This document shows, piece by piece, positions 35,539 to 43,128 of a stretch of 64,000 nt of DNA (its first letter is position 1; every line of letters starts with the position of its first letter). This stretch comes from CAZICM01 sp964537685 (GTDB lineage: Bacteria > Myxococcota_A > Polyangia > Polyangiales > Polyangiaceae), in NCBI GenBank assembly GCA_964537685.1, contig CAZICM010000001.1:248001-312000 (forward strand). Reading direction: 5' to 3'. Below the pieces are notes generated by a model. The model searched no databases and was not told the DNA's origin. It worked only from the letters and a program-made list of their open reading frames with translations. The position numbers and the translations under genes are program-made.

Positions 35539-36584
35539 GGCGCGGTCTCCTCTGCGGCAATAACAAAAGCGCCACGGTTAATACCATCGGATTGCAATGC
35601 AATGGTGGCCACGCGGCTGGGCGCGCACCCGGCGCGGAAATACATACAGGCGATGGTGGCCAGAAGGGGTCCGGCGGCGGCCCCCACTTCACCCAAATCG
35701 TCGATAAATCGGCTGTGAACGCAGGCTTCGGCAAAGCTTCCGCGGGAGGCGGCGAATTGCCATTCCCGCGTGCTATGCCGTTCGCCATTTAAATCGCTGA
35801 GCACCCAGGGAATTTTTCCTCCAATACGATCGTGAGCCTTTCTTAAGACATTGGTTAATGCTTTTGCAATATTTGGTTCATTCTTTGGAATTGTTTCTTC
35901 ACGTTCGTTGTCGACGCCCACAATCGAGCCAAAAGGCTTGGACAGGGAAGCGTCTTTCGCCGGAATCTCCGAGCGCGACAGCAGGACAAAAGCCGCGCCT
36001 TCGCTGGGAATAAAGCCGTTTTCGGTGCCCAAGCTCATCAGCCGGCATTCCTGATCCAAAGCCTTCAGCCGGCCTTCGTGCAAAAAAGTATCGGCACCTC
36101 CCCACAAAACATGCTTTTCCCCCTGCTGAACCATCAGCCCAATCGCCGCTTCTAAGGCCAAAGCCCCGCCCGCGCGCCCCTGATACAAAACCACCGAACG
36201 CTTGCGATCGAGCCCAATCCCCGAAAGCGTCGCCAAATCGGCCACCGTATCCCGCGCCGCCCACTCGGCATGATGCGGTCCTCCCGCTTCACTCAGGGCC
36301 AATGCGATCGGAATGGATGTCATTCCTCCTTGCCCCGCACCTGCCATTGCCTCTTTTAATGCGGGAGCGGCCAATGCCAGCAATCGATCGTAACCTGTCA
36401 GGGTTGGAGGCAATCCAGGCGTTAAGCAAAATCCGATCGGATTGTCGCGCTTATCTCTCCAGGCAATCGATTGAGGCTCGGCTTTTCTGGCGCGCGCGCA
36501 CATCGCAATGGGCAGCGGAGAAATCCCAAGCGGACAGCGCGCCCCAATGCCTTGAATTTGGGCCTGCGCAGGTAATTGAGCCAT
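35535..36584 (-). CDS. Catalytically incomplete ketosynthase-fold protein of a T6SS operon
   Basis: This 349-residue protein resembles beta-ketoacyl synthases: GFIPSEGAAFVLLSR is the ketosynthase EGAAxxxL motif, WGGADTFLHEGRLKAL matches the helix after the active site, and GEVGAAAGPLLA is where NVKSxxGH sits in real synthases. Where the nucleophilic Cys should be, the line reads VVLYQGRAGGALALE, with no Cys. The HGTGT position reads NGERHS. Two of the three catalytic residues are therefore missing. It lies in an operon with DUF2169, PAAR and VgrG genes, where such proteins are likely adaptors. It starts 3 bp after the DUF2169 gene and overlaps the HEAT gene. Confidence 0.7.
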   Translation of the reverse strand: MAQLPAQAQIQGIGARCPLGISPLPIAMCARARKAEPQSIAWRDKRDNPIGFCLTPGLPPTLTGYDRLLALAAPALKEAMAGAGQGGMTSIPIALALSEAGGPHHAEWAARDTVADLATLSGIGLDRKRSVVLYQGRAGGALALEAAIGLMVQQGEKHVLWGGADTFLHEGRLKALDQECRLMSLGTENGFIPSEGAAFVLLSRSEIPAKDASLSKPFGSIVGVDNEREETIPKNEPNIAKALTNVLRKAHDRIGGKIPWVLSDLNGERHSTREWQFAASRGSFAEACVHSRFIDDLGEVGAAAGPLLATIACMYFRAGCAPSRVATIALQSDGINRGAFVIAAEETAP

Positions 36585-36587
36585 GGC

Positions 36588-38144
36588 TTAATTCTCGTCC
36601 TCGCTGGATTCGGGCGGCTCGGATTGGGCGGGCTTTGGCTCTTCAAGCAGACGCCGCTCCCGCCTCAGCCGGTAAGCCGCGATCCGCCGTTCCACATCCG
36701 CCCCAAGTGCCGGATTTGCAAGCCCATCGCGGGTCCAGCGCCGATCGATTCGCATCCAGGCGGCCATCGTCAGCGACTGGGCCCGCAGCGTCTCATCCGG
36801 ATCGTCGGCCGCTTCCATTTCGGCTTTAAGCGCCGCATATTCATCGATGGTCTCGCGGCCTTCGCCCGGACCGCCCAAGTTATCCTGAGCGGCGACAAAC
36901 AGCTCTCCATAGCGCACGGCCAGCGTTCCATCGCCCTCCATGGCCGCATTGCCCATTTTTTCAAGCCAGCCCCGCTCCTCGAACAAAAAGCTGTCTTCAT
37001 CGAAGCCATATTTTTTGAGGCAATCCTTGCGGGGTTCTCTTCCTTCCGCGAGATCGGCCGAGATCAGCGCGTATTTTTCAAGGGGAATTGTCGGCTCGGG
37101 GGTTTCCTCCATCGCCTCGAATTTGGCCAGCCAAACCTCGCCGCTTTCCTCGGGCGTGGGGTTATCGCCCTCTTCCAATAAATCGGAGCGAAGCACGGTA
37201 TGGGTAAACGAACCCCGCCCGAGCTCCCGGCGAATGGCTTCAAGGCCGCGCGGCGATTTAGGCAATTCAATCGAAACAATAAGCTTTTCGATCGATTCGT
37301 TTTCTTTTGGAAATAAAGTGCCTCGGTAGACCAGCGCAACGAGCTCGCGGTCGGTGTCCAGCCATAGGGTATCGCAGCGCATTTCAAGGGGCGAAGCGAA
37401 TAGCCGTGTCGTTTCCGCAAACACACAAGGGACGAATTCAGGCAATTGAAAGGCGAGATGTTCCGAACGGGCCGACAATCCCCGAAGCTCGATGACTATG
37501 CCCGGTGGAATGGTTTCAATTCGATGAGATTTTGATGATTGATTATAGATTGAAAAATCAAAACCCATGCGGTGCAGATCGGGGATATCCGGTGTGGGGC
37601 CGGGCGTCACCCGTTCGGTAGGGGCGAGCCCATGAGGCATGAGGGCGGTGTGCAAAGGGATTTGGGTGCTGGGCTCCGAGGAAGCGACGGCAAATTCCCT
37701 GGACCAGCCGCCAATCCGGATGGATGCATTGATTTGAGATACGGGCCTATCGGAATACGCATGGCCCGCGAGCAAAATATCGCATTCGCGTTTTAATGGT
37801 ACAAAGTCCGATGCATACCAAAGAGGTTCAGGCGTTTCATTTTCATCGGTTTGATCAATATTTTTATCGGATTGAATGCCTTCGCTCCAGGGACAATCCA
37901 GGCTCAATGGCTCGGGCTCGGCGGCGAGCGAAGCGGGTGATGAAGCCGAATCGCATTCGGCATAGGAAAACGTCGCCTTTACGATAATGGTGATGCCCTC
38001 GTGGGGCACCGGGCCAAGGCGGTGTTTATAGGCGGGATCTGGGGCGAACTCCGCGACAAAGGGGAGCGCGCCCACCATCAGAGGGGCTTGCGTGCCCTCG
38101 AATAGCGAGCGCGGAATGGTTTGAGCAACGAGGATGCGCTTCAC
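36588..38144 (-). CDS. DUF2169 domain protein of a T6SS operon
   Basis: The 518-residue protein has the features of DUF2169: an opening TQAPLMVGALPFVAEFAPDP, VTIIVKATFSY-type strand (here ITIIVKATFSY), WYASDFVPLKRECDILLAGHAY, and a middle strand-rich domain (MGFDFSIYNQS, LAFQLPEF, LWLDTDRELVALVYRG). A C-terminal helical, acidic region follows, and the end is Pro/Glu-rich. DUF2169 proteins are encoded with PAAR and VgrG and are thought to act as chaperones or adaptors for PAAR effectors. It lies 15 bp after the PAAR-like gene. Confidence 0.82.
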   Translation of the reverse strand: MKRILVAQTIPRSLFEGTQAPLMVGALPFVAEFAPDPAYKHRLGPVPHEGITIIVKATFSYAECDSASSPASLAAEPEPLSLDCPWSEGIQSDKNIDQTDENETPEPLWYASDFVPLKRECDILLAGHAYSDRPVSQINASIRIGGWSREFAVASSEPSTQIPLHTALMPHGLAPTERVTPGPTPDIPDLHRMGFDFSIYNQSSKSHRIETIPPGIVIELRGLSARSEHLAFQLPEFVPCVFAETTRLFASPLEMRCDTLWLDTDRELVALVYRGTLFPKENESIEKLIVSIELPKSPRGLEAIRRELGRGSFTHTVLRSDLLEEGDNPTPEESGEVWLAKFEAMEETPEPTIPLEKYALISADLAEGREPRKDCLKKYGFDEDSFLFEERGWLEKMGNAAMEGDGTLAVRYGELFVAAQDNLGGPGEGRETIDEYAALKAEMEAADDPDETLRAQSLTMAAWMRIDRRWTRDGLANPALGADVERRIAAYRLRRERRLLEEPKPAQSEPPESSEDEN

Positions 38145-38159
38145 GGATGCGAAAGAAGA

Positions 38160-40046
38160 TCAGGAAACGGTGATAACGTCAAGCTTTGGCCCGTTCCAAT
38201 TGATCTTCCAGTTCTCAGGCTCGTGTTCCCACTTTCTTTCAAACCAGGAACCCTCAAGCACAATAAGAAAGAGCACGGTTTTCAATTCGCCTTTGGGCTG
38301 GAATTGCAGCAGAACTTTGGGTTTGTCGCCGAGGAAGAAGCCCGCTTTAAGCGACATGGGGAAGCGCACGCCAAAGCGGACGAGATCGATGACAAAGCCG
38401 ACGGCGATAGAGAGTGAAAGCTCGGGATTGATACCAATTTCAACGCCTGTGGCCGAAGGATAATCGAATTCGTCCTGGCCGATGGAGAATGAAATGGGGA
38501 CGGAAATGCTTGCGCTAAAGACCAAATCGACGCGGACGCCCGCGGCGCGCAGGGCGGTGGCGGCTCCTTCGCCCAGGCCGGGAGCGACGAGGTTAATGAG
38601 CGAAATATTAAAAGTAATCGTAAAGCCGATAAGGCACGATGAGGTGAAGGTGAGCGCCCAGGTGAGGCCGACATGCGAGGTTGTATAAAAATTACCGTAG
38701 AAGCCCTGTTTATCTTCGGTGCAAGGCTTATAGGCCACTTTAAAATTAATGGAGGTGGCCACCAGGAAGTCGACGGAAAACTGCTGGCGCGCGAGGCTGG
38801 CTATCTTTTTAACGTATTCAGAGATATCCTTCAGCTTTCCAAGCGTAATCTTGGCCTGCTGAATGGCCTGAATCGCATTTTTGACTTTCTGCATTGTGCT
38901 CGGCTGCTGCGTGGCGCCGGCATATTGGCTTTCCGTTTGGTTGGTCACATTGGCGGATACGCTTAGATCCAATGTGTAATCGACCTTCTGCGATGGAAAG
39001 ATTTTGAGCTTGGCGCTCATCGAGCCGCCGCAGGAAAGCGCCTGAACATCGATAAAAGGCGGATTTGAGCGGTATAGGAAAAACGCAAAGACGGCTTCAA
39101 AGCTGGATATCGTTCCAGTAAATGACGTGGATACCTTGCTCGATGCGCGGGCATTGGTTCCAGAGATATTGCCTCCGGGGCCTTCCACCTCGGCCGTATT
39201 TAGATCTTTAATCTTTGGATCAAGCCCGCCGGCCGCCTTGATAATCCCATCCACGGTATCGAAGAAACAGCCCGTTAAAGCTTCGTCGACGATAAATTCT
39301 TCCTTGCCTGTTTCAGGCTTCGAGGTCGTGGCGCCCAGGCCCGTCCGGGTGGCCAGCCACATCGTATGCAGTCCGCCCTTCCAGCATGTTGGATTGGTCT
39401 GTTCAGGAACGGTAACATCCTTGCGTACCGACTTAAAGGTTACTTTGCTGCCGCTCATGATTTCAAGATAATAGGGCGGCTTGTTTTCCTTCGGTCCGGG
39501 ATAGCCCAGGGGGCGCGAGACTTTTGCGGGCGTTCCAACCGACAGTCCATCGGGCGCCGATCCATCGGCTTCGTTGATACCTTCGAGCGATACCAGCGTG
39601 CATTGCTTGTTAAATAGATCTTCAACCGATGTAGCAGCGCCGCTATTGGCGCCCGCATCCACGTATCCAGGCGTATTGCCGTGGTTCTGCGTGGTTTGAT
39701 CGAAGGTGCGCACCACGCCGTTTCCCTCGGCAAATACATCGCCCGAATAGGTCGTGGCCTTGGCCTCCATGATATGCGTTCCGGATACCGTGCCCACAAT
39801 AAAAGGCGGATGCGGATTCTTCGAGGGCGGGCCAAGCTGATGCGGCGCCGTCCATATCTTCTGATTGGCGATCAGGGTTACGGCCGTGCCGGGCTGCAAT
39901 AGCGTGCTCGCCACTTCGTTATCAAAGCCGGATGTGGCGCCTGTCGATGGATCGATGCAGACATCCGTGGGACCCGCTGTTTTCGCGATGTGCGTGGTAC
40001 CCTTGGTGGCCACATGGCGACTTTGATTGGAAACTGTATTTCCCAT
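38160..40046 (-). CDS. PAAR-like (DUF4150) protein with large uncharacterised C-terminus; candidate T6SS effector
   Basis: The first 130 residues look like the DUF4150 PAAR-like spike domain: TDVCIDPSTG, AVTLIANQKIW, GTVSGTHIMEAKA, YSGDVFAEGNGVVRTFD and TQNHGNTPGYV, Gly- and Thr-rich with Cys/His that could bind Zn. PAAR proteins cap VgrG trimers and carry effectors. The remaining 500 residues have no motif I recognise. Residues 450-600 consist of long alternating hydrophobic strands (LTWALTFTSSCLIGFTITF, VDLVFSASISVPISFSIG), such as would line a membrane barrel, so a membrane-acting toxin is possible but not shown. No immunity gene is obvious. The neighbour upstream (40113) is of unknown function. 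Confidence 0.72.
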   Translation of the reverse strand: MGNTVSNQSRHVATKGTTHIAKTAGPTDVCIDPSTGATSGFDNEVASTLLQPGTAVTLIANQKIWTAPHQLGPPSKNPHPPFIVGTVSGTHIMEAKATTYSGDVFAEGNGVVRTFDQTTQNHGNTPGYVDAGANSGAATSVEDLFNKQCTLVSLEGINEADGSAPDGLSVGTPAKVSRPLGYPGPKENKPPYYLEIMSGSKVTFKSVRKDVTVPEQTNPTCWKGGLHTMWLATRTGLGATTSKPETGKEEFIVDEALTGCFFDTVDGIIKAAGGLDPKIKDLNTAEVEGPGGNISGTNARASSKVSTSFTGTISSFEAVFAFFLYRSNPPFIDVQALSCGGSMSAKLKIFPSQKVDYTLDLSVSANVTNQTESQYAGATQQPSTMQKVKNAIQAIQQAKITLGKLKDISEYVKKIASLARQQFSVDFLVATSINFKVAYKPCTEDKQGFYGNFYTTSHVGLTWALTFTSSCLIGFTITFNISLINLVAPGLGEGAATALRAAGVRVDLVFSASISVPISFSIGQDEFDYPSATGVEIGINPELSLSIAVGFVIDLVRFGVRFPMSLKAGFFLGDKPKVLLQFQPKGELKTVLFLIVLEGSWFERKWEHEPENWKINWNGPKLDVITVS

Positions 40047-40112
40047 GGCAACGCCCTTTTGTTGTGAATACTTCTCTCTGTTTATGCCGCTTAAAATCTT
40101 ATCGTTTCCGTA

Positions 40113-40886
40113 TCATCCAAAGATACGCCACCGCCCATCCACTTGCGTTAACAATAAATTGGCCCGCAAGTGCAGTCCCGGATCGCGCTCCGCAATGGAG
40201 TGAATAACGGGTTCGCCGTCCGCGCCCGATACATAGGCAACGCGCCCTCCGGCGCGCGGCTCGAAATGCACCACATTGCGATCTAAAGGTTTAACACGCG
40301 GATGCAGCGCAAAGAATTTCCTGGCCGATTCTCTTACCCGCTTCGCTTCCGCGGAAGGTATGCCTGGATATGCCCGTTCATATTCCTCATCTTTTAGCGA
40401 GGTTAATTGAATAAAGCGCTCCACATCGTGATTCGCTATCGCATCGTGCACGGCCTGAACGGCTTCCCACAGCTCGGGCGTTCCGCTGCATCCAAAAGAA
40501 AGCAAGGGAGCTCCCCAATACACAGGCTCTTGCACTTCATTGGGAATGGCAAACGCCGCCTTAATCCGATAAGGCAATATCCTTTCGTTTTCGGGCGTGT
40601 CCCTCCATAGCGCGGGAAAATCGATGCGGCAATGCACATCCAAATCGGGCGGCACCGAATGCTCGTTGCGCACCGTGTATAGCATCATATCGACCACGCT
40701 CCCTTTATCCAAAGGCGCGCGCAGCACTTCAATTTCGAGCGTATTCATTCCAGGCACAAGCCAATGGTTTGCGCCGCCCGTCATCGAATCCGGACCGTGA
40801 ACAAACTCTTTATGGATGGGTAGATCGTTCAGCCATGCCCTGGCGATCACACCCTCTTTAAAATTGACGACAAACAAAATCGGCAT
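40113..40886 (-). CDS. Protein of unknown function between vgrG and PAAR genes
   Basis: The 257-residue product has no signal peptide. The first 120 residues are beta-rich (ILFVVNFKEGVIARAWLNDL, HWLVPGMNTLEIEVLRAP), the rest is alpha/beta, and the end (HSIAERDPGLHLRANLLLTQ, then VDGRWRIF) resembles the last strands of an NTF2-like domain. No enzyme motif. It stands 11 bp after a vgrG and 66 bp before the PAAR-like gene, the usual place of an adaptor, accessory factor or immunity protein. No family is recognised. Confidence 0.6.
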   Translation of the reverse strand: MPILFVVNFKEGVIARAWLNDLPIHKEFVHGPDSMTGGANHWLVPGMNTLEIEVLRAPLDKGSVVDMMLYTVRNEHSVPPDLDVHCRIDFPALWRDTPENERILPYRIKAAFAIPNEVQEPVYWGAPLLSFGCSGTPELWEAVQAVHDAIANHDVERFIQLTSLKDEEYERAYPGIPSAEAKRVRESARKFFALHPRVKPLDRNVVHFEPRAGGRVAYVSGADGEPVIHSIAERDPGLHLRANLLLTQVDGRWRIFG

Positions 40887-40897
40887 GACTGCGAACC

Positions 40898-43099
40898 TTA
40901 ATTCTGAAAGGACTGATCCGCGCCTTGCTGATTGGAGCCGCTGATTTTAAATGCAATCGTTTTGGGCGCATAAATTTTCATTACGCCATTTTTCATAACG
41001 ATTGTCGTGTCCTTCACTTTCAGCGTTACATCGTTTGCGCCCGTGTGATGCCCGGTGAGCGACTCGATTTTTATTTTCTCGGCGCCCGTCAGCGAAGCCT
41101 GTTTCTTGGAGCGGATAATCAGCGCGCCGCCCACGGTGGTCTTCCGGAGCTTGCCGCCCTTGGTTTTCATTTCGCCCTTGGCTTTTTGGAAGAGAGCTCC
41201 GCCTATATTTTCAATGCGCTTTTTGGTGGCGGTCTCGCCTTTGGTTTCTTCAGCCAATTCGATGACAACGCCGCTGATGGAACGCTTGGTGCTCTTGCCC
41301 GATTCTGTCGCATTGGGCTTTCCAAACACTTCCAGCACCACGCCGCCGATCGTTTCTTGAAGCAATGTGGCCGTGGTGGAACTGGAATCGGCGACTTTAA
41401 GAATATGATTGCCGCCAATGCTCATCGTGCGGTCGCCCAATACGTTGCTGGAGTCCGCGCCCGTGGTCTTCCGGGTGCGGTTTCCGCCCGTGGACCAGGT
41501 TTGATTGCCATTGATCACCGGCGCGATATTTCTTCCCGCCGACATCGTGTGATTGGACCCGATAACGATCGTTTCATTGTGGCGGACAAGATTATTCTCG
41601 TTCACCAAAATGGTTTCGGTTTTATTGTTGGCGATAACAATATTTTCATCGCGCTCGGCATGAATCTGAATGTATTCCTTGCCTGCCAAATCATCGATTT
41701 GAATTTCATTGGTTCCGTCGCGCGTCGGCGTGGAAAGCGATTTGAGCGAAGTGCAGCTCTTGCGCGCGGGAAGCGGCACGGGGAATTTATCTTCGGCATT
41801 GTAGACCCGCCCCAGAATGACGGGCCGATCGGGATCGCCCTCCATAAAATGCACCAGCATCTCCCATCCCCTGCGGGGAATCGCGCTGGATTGCCCTGTA
41901 TTGTCTTGAATGGTCGGTATCCAGTGAGAGCAGTCCTCATCGGGGGGAAGCCTGCGATCCCAATGAAAATGAATTTTCACGCGGCCATATTCATCGGTAT
42001 AAATATCGTCTTGTCCCGCCGGGCCGGTCACAAAACCCGTGACTGGATTTAAAATGCGGGGAACATAGGTATTGCGCGGCGGCCTATAGCTAATGCCCGC
42101 ATCAAATGCATCGAAATCAAGCGTAAATCCGTCTTCGGCCCGCTTGTATTCGTGTTCCACCGAGAGCAGCGCATATTCGCCGTCTGTTGCGCCGATCGGC
42201 GATTCCAGCAATACAAATGTAAATCCAGGCGCGAAACGCCCGCAAAAGGTTTTTCCAACCTGAGCCGCCGCCGCGCACGCAAACGATTCCGCAATCAGCT
42301 TGGCTTTGCGCTGTCCCGCGGAAGGCTCTAAATATTCGCCGGGATAATCGTAGTATTCGGGGCCCGCGGCCGTCGGCCCTTTGGCTTCCACATCCATATT
42401 GAGGCTGGGATGCTCGGGATTAAAATCGCGCAGGCTCACTTTGCCGACGGTCAATGCGGCCCGGGCGCCAATTTCAAACACAGCATCCTGATGAACATCC
42501 ATGCCCGCACCCCAGCGGCAGGGAATATTGCGGTCTCCCGGCATGGGCTCATACGAAGCGGGGCTGTCGCCCATGACCATAATATCTCCCTCGAGGAAGA
42601 AATAGAAAATGCCTTCGTCCTCCATTAAACGGTGCACATAATCCAAATCGCTTTCCCGGAATTGAACGCAATAAGGGCGGCGCTCATAGCTTCCGCTCAG
42701 CCTAAGCTCGGGTGTGACGCCGATTTGGGAAAGCACATCCACCACGATTTCAGGCACCGTCATATTGCGGAATACCCTTAAATCGGTGCGGTGCCGCGCG
42801 AGGGAGAGGCGGGGCTCGATCACCACATGCATATCGGGCACGCCCCGGATTGTGGCGCTTACCGAAATTTCGGTGACAATCCCATGAATTTGGCGAACCA
42901 TTATTTCGTCGCGCCTCATGACGATAACGGTTTCGGATTTAATCAATTCATCTGGATCGAGCGGAAAAGGATCGCTGATGACAAATCCCGCCTCGATGCG
43001 GAAAGGAGTGCTCAGGCTTTCGCGCCCTCGAAGCTCCCGCACTTCATACGATTGGCCACCCAGCTCAAGAAAATAACGAAGAGGTTTTTTTGCGCTCAT
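40898..43099 (-). CDS. vgrG: T6SS tip protein VgrG (copy 3 of the operon)
   Basis: VgrG trimers form the membrane-puncturing spike of the T6SS. The gp27-like start is seen (LELGGQSYEVRELRGRESLS), as are the family line YCVQFRESDLDYVHRLMEDEG, HWIPTIQDNTGQ-type gp5 OB-fold lines (QDDIYTDEYGRVKIHFHWDR) and GWEMLVHFMEGDPDRPVILG. The C-terminal 200 residues are a beta-helix-like repeat (RNIAPVINGNQTW, GGNRTRKTTG, GGNHILKV). It has 733 residues, with no extra toxin domain. It is 29 bp after the preceding vgrG. Confidence 0.93.
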   Translation of the reverse strand: MSAKKPLRYFLELGGQSYEVRELRGRESLSTPFRIEAGFVISDPFPLDPDELIKSETVIVMRRDEIMVRQIHGIVTEISVSATIRGVPDMHVVIEPRLSLARHRTDLRVFRNMTVPEIVVDVLSQIGVTPELRLSGSYERRPYCVQFRESDLDYVHRLMEDEGIFYFFLEGDIMVMGDSPASYEPMPGDRNIPCRWGAGMDVHQDAVFEIGARAALTVGKVSLRDFNPEHPSLNMDVEAKGPTAAGPEYYDYPGEYLEPSAGQRKAKLIAESFACAAAAQVGKTFCGRFAPGFTFVLLESPIGATDGEYALLSVEHEYKRAEDGFTLDFDAFDAGISYRPPRNTYVPRILNPVTGFVTGPAGQDDIYTDEYGRVKIHFHWDRRLPPDEDCSHWIPTIQDNTGQSSAIPRRGWEMLVHFMEGDPDRPVILGRVYNAEDKFPVPLPARKSCTSLKSLSTPTRDGTNEIQIDDLAGKEYIQIHAERDENIVIANNKTETILVNENNLVRHNETIVIGSNHTMSAGRNIAPVINGNQTWSTGGNRTRKTTGADSSNVLGDRTMSIGGNHILKVADSSSTTATLLQETIGGVVLEVFGKPNATESGKSTKRSISGVVIELAEETKGETATKKRIENIGGALFQKAKGEMKTKGGKLRKTTVGGALIIRSKKQASLTGAEKIKIESLTGHHTGANDVTLKVKDTTIVMKNGVMKIYAPKTIAFKISGSNQQGADQSFQN

Positions 43100-43128
43100 T
43101 GTATGCCTCGCCTGCCGTCTGAGTGCCT

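Noticed and set aside
40925..42052. Open frame of 375 codons on the plus strand
   Set aside because: It lies wholly antisense to a convincing vgrG gene and has no recognisable domain or signal.
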